A DNA stretch of 64,000 nucleotides from Luteibacter anthropi (GCF_011759365.1 NZ_JAARLZ010000007.1:124001-188000); one strand, 5' to 3'. Numbered from the stretch's first letter, positions 17,877 to 27,735 are shown. Notes: generated by a model not told the origin, from the letters alone. A program made the numbers and translations.

Positions 17877-18230
17877 ATGGGTATCTCCTTCGCCAGCGCC
17901 ATGCGTCGATTCCTCAGCACGATGATCGTGCTCGTGGGGCTCTTCGTCGCCTGTGGCACGGTGCAGGCCAACCCATGCGTTGCGCACGACGATGCCTCCC
18001 TCATGGAGCATGTTTCCCATGATGCGGCGGGCGTCTTCGCTTCCGACGACGATGCTCGAGGCACCGTGCCCTCGCTCGAAGACAATAGCTACAGCCTCGA
18101 CGACACCTTCGATGTCCCCGCCGAGCACGTGATCAGCGTGCCTCGCGCCAGCACCCCGCGCCCGGTCGATCTCGTGCCTCCGCCGCACGCACATCACCCG
18201 CGCCAGGACCATCGTCCCCCGATCGTCTGA
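17877..18230 (+). CDS. Small secreted protein, unknown function
   Basis: No family was recognised. The frame encodes about 117 residues from ATG 17877, with a possible GGTAGG site upstream, or about 109 residues from ATG 17901. It begins with a signal-like segment (MRRFLSTMIVLVGLFVACG) and a possible cleavage after TVQA, with a weak alternative lipobox at FVAC. The mature part is Asp/Ser-rich in the middle and turns Pro/His-rich at the end (PPPHAHHPRQDHRPP). Third-position GC is high in this frame, as in real genes here. It precedes the carbonic anhydrase by 140 bases. A His-rich exported tail could bind metal, but that is conjecture. Confidence 0.55.
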   Translation: MGISFASAMRRFLSTMIVLVGLFVACGTVQANPCVAHDDASLMEHVSHDAAGVFASDDDARGTVPSLEDNSYSLDDTFDVPAEHVISVPRASTPRPVDLVPPPHAHHPRQDHRPPIV

Positions 18231-18370
18231 TTGCCCCCCGCGTGCCGTCGCGTCCGCGACGACGCCATCTTCCTCGCACCACAAAACACCTATGCGCATC
18301 GGCATGAGCCGAGGCGTTCGCGGGCCCGCGCGCCTGCACACCGATCCTCCCCCAAAGAGAGAGAACCGCC

Positions 18371-19051
18371 ATGGAACGTCTTATCCAGGGTTTCGAACAG
18401 TTTCGCCGTGAAATGACCGCCGAGCACCGCGAGCTCTTCTCGCGCCTGGCATCCGGGCAGACCCCGCACACCATGTTCATCACCTGCGCCGATTCGCGCG
18501 TGATGCCGGAACTGATATTCAACGCCCAGCCGGGCGATCTTTTCGTCTATCGCAACGTGGGCAACATCGTGCCGCCGTATGCACAGCACGTCAGCGGCGT
18601 GGTAGCGGCCATCGAGTACGCTGTCACGGCGCTCAAGGTGCAGCACATCGTGATCTGCGGCCACTCCGACTGTGGTGCGATGAAGGCCCTGCAGAATCCG
18701 GCCGCGCTTAAGGGCAAGCCGTCCGTCGAGCAGTGGCTGAAGCATGCCGATGTCGCACGCTATGTGGTGGCCGAGAACCGTCCCACCATCCTGGGCGAGG
18801 AAGGCCTGCGCTACCTCACCGAGGAAAACGTGGTCGGCCAGCTTGAGCACATGCGCACGCTGCCTGCCGTGGCCGCTGCGATGGCGAACGGTAGCCTGCG
18901 TATCCACGGCTGGATCTACGACATCGCCAAGACCGAGATCACCGCTTTCGACCCCGCCCAGGGTCGCTTCCGTCCGCTGGTTGCGGACATGCCGGATGCG
19001 ACCCCCCACGCACGTTTCTCCGTGCGACTGCCGGTGGCTTCTGCCGCTTAA
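18371..19051 (+). CDS. Beta-class carbonic anhydrase
   Basis: A 226-residue zinc enzyme interconverting CO2 and bicarbonate in the cytoplasm. The zinc ligands are visible as Cys39 in TCADSR with its Asp41/Arg43 dyad, His98 and Cys101 in CGHSDCGA. Length and RNVGNIVPPY motif match the bacterial/plant beta class. The gene sits 12 bases before a SulP transporter, so the two probably form a bicarbonate uptake and hydration unit. A purine-rich AAAGAGAGAG precedes ATG 18371. Confidence 0.95.
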   Translation: MERLIQGFEQFRREMTAEHRELFSRLASGQTPHTMFITCADSRVMPELIFNAQPGDLFVYRNVGNIVPPYAQHVSGVVAAIEYAVTALKVQHIVICGHSDCGAMKALQNPAALKGKPSVEQWLKHADVARYVVAENRPTILGEEGLRYLTEENVVGQLEHMRTLPAVAAAMANGSLRIHGWIYDIAKTEITAFDPAQGRFRPLVADMPDATPHARFSVRLPVASAA

Positions 19052-19063
19052 GGACCAACCCCG

Positions 19064-20581
19064 ATGCGCACGTATTTCTCCCAGGGCCTGTTTGGCCGCG
19101 ACCTCCTAGGATCGGTGGTCGTTTTTCTTGTCGCTCTGCCGTTGTGCATGGGTATCGCTATCGCGTCGGGCATGCCGCCCAGCGCGGGCCTGATAACCGG
19201 CATCGTCGGCGGTATCGTCGTAGGCGCCATCGCCGGCTCGCCGCTACAGGTCAGCGGCCCGGCGGCGGGCCTGGCGGTCCTGGTGTTCGAACTGGTGCGC
19301 GAGCACGGCGTGGCCGCCCTTGGCCCCGTCGTGCTCCTTGCGGGCCTGATCCAGATCGTGGCCGGCCTGTGCAAGGTCGGCGTGTGGTTCCGCATGACGT
19401 CGCCGGCCGTGGTGGCCGGCATGCTGTCGGGCATCGGCATCCTCATCGTGGCCTCGCAGTCGCATGTGCTGCTCGACGCGATTCCGAAAGCCCGTGGTCT
19501 GGAAAACTTCGCGGCGCTCCCCGCTGCCGCGTGGGAATCGGTCACCGGTGCCGCCGAAGGGCAGGCACCTGCCGCGCTCATGGTCGGCCTTGGCACCATT
19601 GCCATCATGCTGGGCTGGGAAAAGCTCCGCCCCGCGAAGCTGCGATTCATCCCCGGTGCGTTGCTTGCCGTGGTTGCCATGACGCTCATCGCGCAGTTCG
19701 GTGCGCTCGACGTCAAGCGCGTGGACGTGCCCGCCAATCTGTTCTCGGCGGTGAGCCTGCCCAGCATGGGCAGCCTGTTTGGCCTGTTCGATGCGAGCCT
19801 GTTGGTGGCCGCGGCTACCTTCGCCTTCATCGCCAGTGCTGAAACCCTGCTTTCCGCCGCAGCGGTGGATCGCATGCATGACGGCGTGCGCACCCAATAC
19901 GACCGTGAGCTTACGGCGCAGGGCGTGGGCAACCTCATCTGTGGCTTCCTCGGTGCACTGCCGATGACGGGCGTGATCGTGCGTAGCGCAGCCAACGTGC
20001 AGGCGGGTTCCGCCACGCGCATGGCGGCCATCTACCACGGTGTGTGGCTGCTGGCCTTCGTGATGCTGCTGCCCTGGCTGATGCGCATGACCCCGGTCTC
20101 GTGCCTCGCAGGCATCCTGGTGTTCACCGGCGTGAAGATGGTCAACCCGAAGCAGATCAAGGACCTCGCCGCCTACGGCAAGGGCACCGCGGCCGTCTAC
20201 GTCGCGACCACCGTCGCCATCGTGGCCACCGACCTGCTCACCGGTGTGATCGTGGGCTTCGGCCTGTCGCTGTTCCGCCTTGCGCTGCTGTCGTCGAAAC
20301 TGAAGATGGACGTCAAGCACCATGACGAGCCGGGCCAGGCCACGCTGCACCTGGAAGGTTCGGCCACGTTCCTCAAGGTGCCGAGCATGGCCCGCACGCT
20401 GGAAGCCGTGCCGCCGAACACGCGTCTGAGCGTGTCGATGGATCGCCTGCAGCATGTGGACCAGGCATCGCTGGAACTGCTGCGTGAGTGGGGCCGTAAT
20501 GCCTCGAAACGCGGTTGCGAGTTGATCGTCGACTGGCAGGAACTGGGTCGACGGGTCGAGGGTTCGCCCAAGGCCGCTTGA
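19064..20581 (+). CDS. SulP-family anion transporter, probable bicarbonate transporter
   Basis: A 505-residue SLC26/SulP protein. About 10-14 hydrophobic segments fill residues 12-410. They start with the family block FGRDLLGSVVVFLVALPLCMG and include GNLICGFLGALPMTG. A C-terminal STAS domain lies at about 420-500. SulP proteins carry sulfate, bicarbonate or other anions. Partnership with the carbonic anhydrase directly upstream makes bicarbonate the best guess, as in the many SulP-carbonic anhydrase pairs and fusions. Substrate is not proven by sequence. Confidence 0.9.
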   Translation: MRTYFSQGLFGRDLLGSVVVFLVALPLCMGIAIASGMPPSAGLITGIVGGIVVGAIAGSPLQVSGPAAGLAVLVFELVREHGVAALGPVVLLAGLIQIVAGLCKVGVWFRMTSPAVVAGMLSGIGILIVASQSHVLLDAIPKARGLENFAALPAAAWESVTGAAEGQAPAALMVGLGTIAIMLGWEKLRPAKLRFIPGALLAVVAMTLIAQFGALDVKRVDVPANLFSAVSLPSMGSLFGLFDASLLVAAATFAFIASAETLLSAAAVDRMHDGVRTQYDRELTAQGVGNLICGFLGALPMTGVIVRSAANVQAGSATRMAAIYHGVWLLAFVMLLPWLMRMTPVSCLAGILVFTGVKMVNPKQIKDLAAYGKGTAAVYVATTVAIVATDLLTGVIVGFGLSLFRLALLSSKLKMDVKHHDEPGQATLHLEGSATFLKVPSMARTLEAVPPNTRLSVSMDRLQHVDQASLELLREWGRNASKRGCELIVDWQELGRRVEGSPKAA

Positions 20582-20605
20582 TGAGTTGGTTGGCGTGACG
20601 TCGTT

Positions 20606-20914
20606 GCCGGTCGCGCGCAGGCGCGCTCCTACATGGAGTGTCCTGCGCGCAACCGGCAACACATGCGCAATACGCCCCTGTAGGAGCGCGCCTTGCGCGC
20701 GACCGTCAACGCGATTGCCCACAAATGAGTTAAAAGCCCCCAATAGCCCAAGGCCCGACAGCCGCACACCTCCAAACCCGCGATACCCCTTGTAGGAGCG
20801 CGCCTTGCGCGCGACCCCTACGAAGAAGCCATTTCGAATCCCTGAGTCTGCCGGGCCATACGCTTGATTGCAGGCTATCGCGTTGCCGGTCGCGCGCAAG
20901 GCGCGCTCCTACAA
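20606..20914. repeat. Cluster of four REP elements in alternating orientation
   Basis: Copies lie at about 20606-20634 (reverse), 20678-20704 (forward), 20789-20816 (forward) and 20885-20914 (reverse). They occupy nearly all of the 350-base gap between the convergent SulP and nth genes. Nothing else coding or RNA-like was seen in the gap. Confidence 0.9.
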
Positions 20915-20930
20915 GGAAGGCTTGTCGTGC

Positions 20931-21569
20931 TCAGGTGGCCTTTGTCTTCTGCTTGTATGCACAAAGATCAATGATCGGGCAGCCCGGGCACTCCGGCTTG
21001 CGTGCCTTGCACACATAGCGCCCGTGCAGGATCAACCAGTGATGCGCATCCTGGATGAACTCCTTCGGGATCACTTTCTCCAGCTTGTCTTCCACCTTGC
21101 GCACATCCGGACCCGGCGCGAGCCCGGTGCGGTTGGCCACGCGGAAGATATGCGTATCCACGGCGATGGTCGGCTGGCCGAAGGCCGTGTTGAGCACCAC
21201 GTTGGCCGTCTTGCGGCCGACACCAGGCAGTTCTTCCAGCGCCTCGCGTGATTGCGGCACCTCGCCGTCGTAACGGTCGACGAGGATCTGGCTCATGGCG
21301 ATGAGGTTCTTCGCCTTGTTGTTGTAGAGCCCGATGGTGCTGATGTAGGTCTTCAGCTTGTCCAGGCCAAGATCCAGAATCTTCTGCGCCGTGTTGGCCA
21401 CCGGAAAAAGCTTGCGCGTGGCCTTGTTCACACCAACGTCGGTAGCCTGCGCCGACAGCGCCACCGCCGACAGCAGCTCGAAGGGCGTGGTGTATTCCAG
21501 TTCGGTCTTCGGATGCGGGTTCAGCTCGCGCAAGCGGCTGAACATCTCGACGATGTCGGCTTTCTTCAC
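20931..21569 (-). CDS. nth: Endonuclease III
   Basis: A 212-residue DNA glycosylase/AP lyase that removes oxidised pyrimidines in base excision repair. The helix-hairpin-helix [13 protein letters not shown] contains catalytic Lys120, and [11 protein letters not shown] contains Asp138, both at the E. coli positions. The C-terminal cysteines in [17 protein letters not shown] follow the C-X6-C-X2-C-X5-C pattern of the 4Fe-4S cluster. Its start overlaps the end of the RnfB-like gene by four bases. Confidence 0.97.
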   Translation of the reverse strand: MKKADIVEMFSRLRELNPHPKTELEYTTPFELLSAVALSAQATDVGVNKATRKLFPVANTAQKILDLGLDKLKTYISTIGLYNNKAKNLIAMSQILVDRYDGEVPQSREALEELPGVGRKTANVVLNTAFGQPTIAVDTHIFRVANRTGLAPGPDVRKVEDKLEKVIPKEFIQDAHHWLILHGRYVCKARKPECPGCPIIDLCAYKQKTKAT

Positions 21570-22174
21570 GGAGCGTCCTTCTTTTTTGCCTTGGCGCGGG
21601 CCAGGGCTTCCAGTACGGCATTGCGTGCAGCCGGCGCGCCGACGTCCCGCTTGCTGGCGGCGAGCTGTTGCTCGCGCAGTTCACGCTGGCGGCCCAGCCG
21701 CGCTTCGCGCCGCTGGAATCGCTGGCGTGCTGCATCGGCGTGAGCGGGGTCTTCCGCCTGTGCGGCTGGCATCGGGTCGAGTCGGATGCAATCCACCGGG
21801 CAGGCGGGCACGCACAGTTCGCAGCCCGTGCAAAGGTCGCTCAGCACGGAGTGCATCAGCTTTGATGCGCCCACGATGGCATCCACGGGACAGACCTGGA
21901 TGCACTTCGTGCAGCCGATGCATTCGGCTTCGACCACACGGGCGAGCGTGCGCGGCTTCTCGTCGCCACGGGATGTGTCGAGAGGAATGGCAGGGCGATC
22001 GAGCAGGGCGGCAAGCCGGGCGATGCCGATGGCACCACCCGGCGGGCAGCGATTGATGTCCGCTTCGCTGGCGGCGATGGCTTCCGCGTACGGGCGGCAG
22101 CCATGGAAGCCGCACTGCTCGCACTGGGTCTGTGGGAGCAGGTCGTCGATGCGGTCGGCGAGCGTTGGCGTCAT
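21566..22174 (-). CDS. RnfB/RsxB-like iron-sulfur protein, soluble and unaccompanied
   Basis: A 202-residue protein from ATG 22174. Residues about 12-60 form the Rnf-type Fe-S domain ([16 protein letters not shown], with a further Cys in NRCPPGG). Two ferredoxin motifs follow, [12 protein letters not shown] and [12 protein letters not shown]. Unlike E. coli RsxB it lacks the N-terminal membrane helix and has a charged, Ala/Arg/Lys-rich helical C-terminus (about 140-202). No RnfA, C, D, G or E gene is next to it. In E. coli nth ends the rsx operon, so this may be a remnant or repurposed subunit coupled to nth. Its electron partners are unknown. Confidence 0.88.
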   Translation of the reverse strand: MTPTLADRIDDLLPQTQCEQCGFHGCRPYAEAIAASEADINRCPPGGAIGIARLAALLDRPAIPLDTSRGDEKPRTLARVVEAECIGCTKCIQVCPVDAIVGASKLMHSVLSDLCTGCELCVPACPVDCIRLDPMPAAQAEDPAHADAARQRFQRREARLGRQRELREQQLAASKRDVGAPAARNAVLEALARAKAKKKDAP

Positions 22175-22199
22175 GGCTGGCGCACGGCCGATAGGGCGA

Positions 22200-24302
22200 T
22201 CAGCGGACGGTGGCGCCCGGTGCGGCGCCCTGGTCGGCATCGAGCAGGAACAAATCCGCACCGCCTTCGCCGGCGGACAGGATCATGCCTTCGGACAGGC
22301 CGAAGCGCATCTTGCGCGGGGCGAGGTTGGCGATGAACACCACGTTGCGGCCGATGAGCTTTTCCGGTTCGCCATATGCGGCGCGGATGCCGGAGAAGAT
22401 CTGGCGCTTGCCCAGCGGGCCGGCGTCGAGTTCGAAGCGCAGAAGCTTGTCCGAGCCCTCCACGAATTCGCAGGCTTCGACCTTGCCGATGCGAAGGTCG
22501 AGACGGGCGAAGTCGTCGATGGAGATGGTGGCGGATTCGTTGGTGGTCTCGGTCATGGCTTTCGGTGCTTCTTTGGGCTTGTTCGATTTCTTGGTGTCGG
22601 CCTTGGCCACTTCACGCGCCTGTTCGGCTGGCGTCAGTGACTCCTTCGACGCTTCGACCATGGCTTCGATCTTCTTCGGATCGAGGCGGGCGAACAGCGG
22701 CGTGAAGGCGTTGAGCGTGTGGCCGAACAGTTCGCGACGGGCATCGGCGAAGTTTTCAATGGAGCCGCCGAGGAAGGTTTCGGCGCCGGCCACGGTGGTC
22801 GGCACGATGGGCTTCAGCAGGCCGGACAACAGGCGGAAGGCATGGATGGCGAAGGTGCAGACCTGCTGCAGTTCATCGCGGCGGTTTTCATCCTTGGCGA
22901 TGACCCACGGTGCCTTCGTGGCGATGTAGCCATTGATGATATCGGCCATGGCGACAAAGCGGCGGGTGACTTCGGCGTATTCGTCAGCTTCGTAGAGCGC
23001 TTCGATGCCGTCGTACTGGCCAAGCAGGTCGCTCCAGAGGGCGGTGGCTTCCGCATCGAAACGATCCGCAAGCTTGCCGGCGAAGTGGGTATGCAGGAAG
23101 CCCGCCGTGCGGCTGGCGATGTTCGCCCACTTGCCCACAAGGTGCGAATTGACGCGCTCTTCGAAGGACTTGAGGTCGAGGTCCACGTCGACGGGCGCCG
23201 GGCCGAGCATGGTGGCGAAGTAATAGCGCAGCGCTTCGGGGTCGAGACCTGCATCGAGATAGGTGCGGGCCTGGATGAAGGTGCCGCGCGACTTGGACAT
23301 CTTCGCGCCGTTCACGGTGAGGTAGCCGTTGACGTGCAGCGCGGTGGGTACGCGAAGACCCGCGCCGTGCAACATCGCCGGCCAGAACAGGCCGTGGAAG
23401 TTGATGATGTCCTTGCCGATGAAGTGATGCAGTTCGGCGGTGCTGTCCTTGCCGAGGAAGTCGTCGTAGCGCAGGCCGGTGCGTTCGCACAGTGCCTTGA
23501 ACGAGGCCAGGTAACCGACCGGCGCATCGAGCCACACGTAGAAGAACTTGCCCGGGGCATCGGGAATCGGGAAGCCGAAGTAGGGCGCGTCACGGGAGAT
23601 GTCCCAGTCGCGCAGGCCGCCATCGATCCACTCGCCGAGCTTGGCCACGACGCTGCTGTCGGCCGTGGGCTTGCCGTCGGTGAAATTGCCGGCGAACCAG
23701 TCACGCAGCAGTTGCTCGAACTTGCCCAGTTCGAAGAAGTAGTGCTCGGAGTCGCGCAGGATCGGCGTGGCGCCGGACATCACGGAGTAGGGGTTCACCA
23801 GGTCCGTGGGCGCATAGGTGGCGCCGCAGTTCTCGCAGTTGTCGCCGTACTGGTCGGGCGTGCCGCAGTTGGGGCAGGTGCCCTTGATGTAGCGATCAGG
23901 CAGGAACATGTCCCGCGTGGGGTCGTACAACTGCTGGATGTCGCGGCGGGCGATATAGCCGCCATCGCGCAGGCGCAGGTAGATCGCCGTGGCGAGCTCC
24001 TGGTTCTCCGGCGAGTGCGTGGTGTGGTACTGGTCGTAGCTGAAGTGGAAGCCTGCGAAGTCGGCTTCGTGGCCGGCGCGGATGTCGTCGATGTACTGCT
24101 CGGACGTCTTTCCGGCCTTTTCGGCAGCCAGCATGATCGGCGTGCCATGGGCGTCCTCGCCCGCCACGTACCAGACCTCGTTGCCCTGCATTCGCTGCGC
24201 CCGCGCCCAGATGTCGGCTTCGATGTAGCCGAGCATGTGGCCCAGGTGGAGCGGGCCGTTGGCATAGGGAAGGGCGTTGGTAACGAGGATGCGGCGGGCC
24301 AT
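22200..24302 (-). CDS. metG: Methionyl-tRNA synthetase
   Basis: A 700-residue class I synthetase. It has the HIGH-type motif PLHLGH near residue 16, the zinc-binding insert with [17 protein letters not shown], the KMSKS motif ([10 protein letters not shown]), an anticodon-binding helical domain, and a C-terminal tRNA-binding (EMAP/Trbp111) domain from about 590 that aids dimerisation. ATG 24302 is preferred over a GTG three codons upstream. The stop lies 25 bases before the RnfB-like start, suggesting one metG-rnfB-nth transcript. Confidence 0.97.
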   Translation of the reverse strand: MARRILVTNALPYANGPLHLGHMLGYIEADIWARAQRMQGNEVWYVAGEDAHGTPIMLAAEKAGKTSEQYIDDIRAGHEADFAGFHFSYDQYHTTHSPENQELATAIYLRLRDGGYIARRDIQQLYDPTRDMFLPDRYIKGTCPNCGTPDQYGDNCENCGATYAPTDLVNPYSVMSGATPILRDSEHYFFELGKFEQLLRDWFAGNFTDGKPTADSSVVAKLGEWIDGGLRDWDISRDAPYFGFPIPDAPGKFFYVWLDAPVGYLASFKALCERTGLRYDDFLGKDSTAELHHFIGKDIINFHGLFWPAMLHGAGLRVPTALHVNGYLTVNGAKMSKSRGTFIQARTYLDAGLDPEALRYYFATMLGPAPVDVDLDLKSFEERVNSHLVGKWANIASRTAGFLHTHFAGKLADRFDAEATALWSDLLGQYDGIEALYEADEYAEVTRRFVAMADIINGYIATKAPWVIAKDENRRDELQQVCTFAIHAFRLLSGLLKPIVPTTVAGAETFLGGSIENFADARRELFGHTLNAFTPLFARLDPKKIEAMVEASKESLTPAEQAREVAKADTKKSNKPKEAPKAMTETTNESATISIDDFARLDLRIGKVEACEFVEGSDKLLRFELDAGPLGKRQIFSGIRAAYGEPEKLIGRNVVFIANLAPRKMRFGLSEGMILSAGEGGADLFLLDADQGAAPGATVR

Positions 24303-24387
24303 GATGCTCACGGTCGGCTATGGGACCGGGGATTATGGCATGGCGCCCGCTGGCAGCGGGCCGTGGAATGAGGCGTCACGCGTTGTC

Positions 24388-24544
24388 CCGGTCGCGCGCA
24401 AGGCGCGCTCCTACAAACCCACCCTGTAGGAACGCCCTCGCGCGACCACCCGAAGCGAATCCCCTACCCTGTAGGAGCGCGCCTCGCGCGCGACCAGCCC
24501 GAAGCGAAGCCCGCACCCTGTAGGAGCGCGCCTCGCGCGCGACC
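24388..24544. repeat. Cluster of four REP elements
   Basis: One reverse copy (24388-24415) is followed by three forward copies at about 24424, 24469 and 24518. The 24424 copy is degenerate (GTAGGAACGCCCTCGCGCG). The last two forward copies stand 49 bases apart, separated by a similar spacer (GAAGCGAA), an early form of the tandem pattern seen at 49,634. Confidence 0.9.
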
Positions 24545-24581
24545 GGTTGATCCGGGCGCCGACTGGAGGCGACGTAGGCCC

Positions 24582-25052
24582 TTACTCGTCGCGCACCCAC
24601 TCCTGGCTGCGACCGAGCAGGGAAAAACCGATATAGCCGTGCACATCGAGCTTCTTACCGCCGTCCACCAGCTTCAGGTTGACCTTGTAGATCTTGCCCT
24701 TGGACGGGTCGAGGATCTGGCCGCCCGACCACTGGTCGTCGTCCTTCTTCAGGCCCCACATGATGGTCATGCCCTCGATGGGCTTGTTCTTGCGCTCGCC
24801 GTCGCACTTGGCGCAGATGAGGTGGCCTTGCGCGTCGCGCGCGGCGCCCGGGGTGGGCTTGAGCACCTGGAGCACCTTGCCCTCAAGCACGCCGCCATTC
24901 TCGGTGATCTCGACGACAGACTTCACCTCGTGGGTGGTGTCATCGATGGTCTTCCACTTGCCCACCGGGGTATCGGTGGAGGCGAGGGCGGGGAGGGCGG
25001 CCGTCGCGAAGGCGAGGGCGGCGGTGGTGCGGATCAGGTGGTTCACGGACAT
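24582..25052 (-). CDS. Exported DUF2147 protein
   Basis: A 156-residue secreted protein. Signal peptide is about 1-25 (TTAALAFATAALPALA before STDTPVGKWKTID). The mature part matches the DUF2147 pattern: an opening GKWKTIDD, a CxxC in ICAKCDGERKNKPIEG, MIMW-like core (MTIMWGLKK), GGQILDPSKGKIYK and a closing YIGFSLLGRSQEW. The family is widespread and periplasmic, of uncertain function, and is sometimes likened to lipocalin folds. It is transcribed away from mrp, with REP elements on both sides. Confidence 0.88.
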   Translation of the reverse strand: MSVNHLIRTTAALAFATAALPALASTDTPVGKWKTIDDTTHEVKSVVEITENGGVLEGKVLQVLKPTPGAARDAQGHLICAKCDGERKNKPIEGMTIMWGLKKDDDQWSGGQILDPSKGKIYKVNLKLVDGGKKLDVHGYIGFSLLGRSQEWVRDE

Positions 25053-25147
25053 CGGGACTCCCCATACGGTCAGGTATGGCCCGAGACTGACGAAAGGCGG
25101 CAGGAATCGTCAAGTTGCATCGCGCCACGGAGTGGTCGCCCTGGCCG

Positions 25148-25256
25148 GGTCGCGCGCAAGGCGCGCTCCTACAGGGCTGGGTGTCGCTTCGGGGCGGTCG
25201 CGCGCAAGGCGCGCTCCTACACGGCAAGACTGTAGGAGCGCGCCTTGCGCGCGACC
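25148..25256. repeat. Cluster of three REP elements
   Basis: Two reverse copies (about 25148-25173 and 25197-25222) and one forward copy (25230-25256) lie in the 324-base gap between the divergent DUF2147 and mrp genes. The remaining part of the gap includes an AT-rich patch (CATAATAATGTCAT, near 25340) that may hold the mrp promoter. Confidence 0.9.
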
Positions 25257-25376
25257 GGTACAGGCGATTCACCCGACGATTCCACGGTACGAAGCTCCCC
25301 TTCCCACAGTCGCAAGACCGGCGAGCCCCCCAGACTGGCATAATAATGTCATCTTCGATTTTCCTCACTTCTCCCC

Positions 25377-26462
25377 ATGTCCCAGGCCAGCGAAACCCTC
25401 GTGCGCGGCGTACTCGACCGCGTCGTCGATCCCCATTCCGGTCAGCCGCTGTCGGCGGCGATCCGTGCCATCGGCGTGGATGGCGACCGTGTGTCCGTCG
25501 ATATCCAGCTCGGTTATCCCGCGGTGGGCTATGTCGAACAGGCCGCCGCTGAGGCCCGTGCGGCCCTGGAGGCTGAGCCCGCCATTGCGTCGGCCGCCGT
25601 GTCGGTGAGCTGGCGGGTGCATGCCCACAAGGTGCAGGGCCAGCTCGCTCCCCTGCCGGGCGTGAAGAACATCATCGCCGTGGCATCGGGCAAGGGCGGC
25701 GTGGGCAAGTCCACCGTCTCGGTCAATCTCGCCCTGGCGCTGGTCGCCGAAGGCGCCACCGTCGGCATCCTGGACGCCGATATCTACGGCCCCAGCCAGC
25801 CGAAGATGCTCGGTTTGTCCGGCAAGCCCGTCTCCCCGGATGGCAAGAGCATCGAGCCGATGCGGGCCCATGGCCTGCAGGCCATGTCGATCGGTGTGCT
25901 GATCGACGAGGACACGCCCATGATCTGGCGTGGCCCCATGGTCACCCAGGCCCTGATGCAGCTGCTCACCGATACCCGCTGGGACGGCCTGGACTACCTC
26001 ATCATCGACCTGCCCCCCGGCACGGGCGACATCCAGCTCACGCTCTCGCAGAAGGTGCCGGTCTCCGGCGCGGTCATCGTCACCACCCCGCAGGACATCG
26101 CGCTGCTGGATGCCCGCAAGGCGCTGGGCATGTTCCGCAAGGTGGAGGTGCCGGTGCTGGGTGTGGTGGAAAACATGGCCACCCACATCTGCTCGCAGTG
26201 CGGCCACGAGGAACACATCTTCGGTCACGGTGGCGGTGCGCGCATGGCGGAAGAGGCCGGCATCGCCTACCTCGGCGATCTCCCTCTGGATATCCGCATC
26301 CGCGAGCAGGCCGACGGCGGCAAGCCGACGGTGGCCGCCATCCCCGATTCGGACCTTACGGCCCGTTACCGGTCCATCGCCCGCTCAGCGGCCGCAAGGT
26401 TGTCGCTGCAAGCGCGCAACAAGGCCATTTCCTTCCCGAAGATCGTCATCCAGAACACGTAA
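25377..26462 (+). CDS. apbC: Iron-sulfur cluster carrier ATPase Mrp/ApbC
   Basis: A 361-residue Mrp/NBP35 P-loop ATPase. An N-terminal MIP18/DUF59 domain (about 5-80) precedes the deviant Walker A GKGGVGKST near residue 103, switch residues, and a C-terminal CSQC-containing segment where the bridging Fe-S cluster is expected. These proteins bind and hand on 4Fe-4S clusters in the cytosol. It is followed 60 bases later by dcd. The family's usual CxxC is present as CSQC. Confidence 0.94.
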   Translation: MSQASETLVRGVLDRVVDPHSGQPLSAAIRAIGVDGDRVSVDIQLGYPAVGYVEQAAAEARAALEAEPAIASAAVSVSWRVHAHKVQGQLAPLPGVKNIIAVASGKGGVGKSTVSVNLALALVAEGATVGILDADIYGPSQPKMLGLSGKPVSPDGKSIEPMRAHGLQAMSIGVLIDEDTPMIWRGPMVTQALMQLLTDTRWDGLDYLIIDLPPGTGDIQLTLSQKVPVSGAVIVTTPQDIALLDARKALGMFRKVEVPVLGVVENMATHICSQCGHEEHIFGHGGGARMAEEAGIAYLGDLPLDIRIREQADGGKPTVAAIPDSDLTARYRSIARSAAARLSLQARNKAISFPKIVIQNT

Positions 26463-26522
26463 ACAAGTGGCGTGGAAGGGGGCGTTCCTATACCTTTCCC
26501 GCTCCAGCGAGGGAGATCGTAA

Positions 26523-27089
26523 GTGAGTATCAAGTCAGACAAGTGGATTCGCCGCATGGCCGAGCAGCACGGCATGATCGAGCCGTACGCCTCGGGCCAG
26601 GTGAGGGAGCGTGACGGCCATCGTCTCGTGTCCTACGGCACGTCCAGCTACGGCTACGATGTCCGCTGCGCTGACGAGTTCAAGGTGTTCACCAACATCA
26701 ACTCGACCATCGTCGACCCGAAGGCCTTCGACAAGGGCAGCTTCGTCGACATCAAGTCCGATGTCTGCATCATCCCGCCGAATTCGTTCGCGCTGGCGCG
26801 CACCGTGGAGTATTTCCGCATCCCGCGCAACGTGCTGACGATCTGCCTGGGCAAGAGCACCTATGCCCGCTGCGGCATCATCGTGAACGTGACCCCCCTC
26901 GAACCCGAGTGGGAAGGCCACGTCACGCTGGAGTTCTCGAACACCACGCCGCTGCCCGCAAAAATCTACGCTAACGAAGGCGTGGCGCAGATGCTGTTCC
27001 TCGAGTCCGACGAGGTCTGCGAGGTGTCCTATGCCGACCGTGGCGGCAAGTACCAGGGCCAGCGCGGCGTCACGCTGCCGAGCACCTGA
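26523..27089 (+). CDS. dcd: dCTP deaminase
   Basis: A 188-residue trimeric enzyme converting dCTP to dUTP for thymidylate synthesis. It has the [16 protein letters not shown] block, the catalytic Arg/Glu region in [28 protein letters not shown] and a C-terminal nucleotide lid ([15 protein letters not shown]). Translation starts at GTG 26523 with GGGAG nine bases before it. Length is that of the E. coli-type monofunctional enzyme, not the bifunctional archaeal form. Confidence 0.97.
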   Translation: MSIKSDKWIRRMAEQHGMIEPYASGQVRERDGHRLVSYGTSSYGYDVRCADEFKVFTNINSTIVDPKAFDKGSFVDIKSDVCIIPPNSFALARTVEYFRIPRNVLTICLGKSTYARCGIIVNVTPLEPEWEGHVTLEFSNTTPLPAKIYANEGVAQMLFLESDEVCEVSYADRGGKYQGQRGVTLPST

Positions 27090-27176
27090 ACGCCCGCCCG
27101 GTCCCAGCCGCGCGCGACATCCGCGCGCGGTAGACTCGCCCTTTTCCGAAGCCGCACCCGATCCACGGAGACACCG

Positions 27177-27674
27177 ATGATCCGACTTCCCACCCTGATG
27201 ACCCGCGCCGTCGCCGCGGTCTTCCTTGCCAGCCTGCTGGTGCTTGCCGGTTGCCACCGTGGCGTCTCCAAGGACGACCACGTTGCCACCAGCGCCACCG
27301 AAGGCAAGTTCGACTACACCGTGAAGGCGTACAAGAGCGGCCAGTTCCTCGTGGACAACGCGGTGCTCTCCGCAGCGGATACGGGCAGCCACTTCGCGTA
27401 CCTGAAGGATCAGGGCAAACTGCCGAAGACGGTGCTCCTGCTGCCCAGCGACGATTCGAAGATCCGTGACGCCCACCTGGGCTTCATGGCCCGCATGGCG
27501 CTCGATTACGGCTTTGCCGTGTATTACGACAAGAAGGGCGAGCTGGTTCGCCTGAATGCCGTCGAGAAGGATGCCCGCACGCTGGAAGACACCCCGCAGA
27601 AGGCGGCGCTGCCCGACCACATGCAGGGCAAGTCGGCGTCCAGCGGCGCCTACGATCCGCAGACCCAGCAGTAA
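27177..27674 (+). CDS. Lipoprotein of unknown function
   Basis: A 165-residue protein with a clear type II signal peptide (FLASLLVLAGC, Cys near residue 26). The mature part (about 140 residues) has a mixed alpha/beta look, with VDNAVLSAADTGSHFAYLKDQGKLPKTVLLLPS and a phrase YGFAVYYDKKGELVRLN, and a disordered Gln/Ser-rich end. No family was recognised. It lacks the +2 Asp inner-membrane retention residue (His follows Cys), so outer-membrane sorting is likely. A strong terminator follows. Confidence 0.85.
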   Translation: MIRLPTLMTRAVAAVFLASLLVLAGCHRGVSKDDHVATSATEGKFDYTVKAYKSGQFLVDNAVLSAADTGSHFAYLKDQGKLPKTVLLLPSDDSKIRDAHLGFMARMALDYGFAVYYDKKGELVRLNAVEKDARTLEDTPQKAALPDHMQGKSASSGAYDPQTQQ

Positions 27675-27690
27675 CGCAGCACTCTCCGGG

Positions 27691-27720
27691 AATCGCCGGC
27701 CTTCGGGCCGGCGATTTTCT
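27691..27720 (+). terminator. Rho-independent terminator after the lipoprotein gene
   Basis: AATCGCCGGCC pairs with GGCCGGCGATT around a TTCG loop, followed by TTCT and ATTTC. It separates the lipoprotein unit from miaA, whose start lies 16 bases further on. Confidence 0.9.
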
Positions 27721-27735
27721 ATTTCAGGGACAGCA

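Noticed and set aside
17766-18341. 191-codon reverse frame opposite the small secreted protein
   Set aside because: No signal peptide or motif, and it crosses the intergenic region. The forward frame has a signal peptide and matching codon usage.
20582-20930. Insertion sequence remnant in the SulP-nth gap
   Set aside because: No transposase frame and no target-site duplication. The gap is explained by four REP copies.
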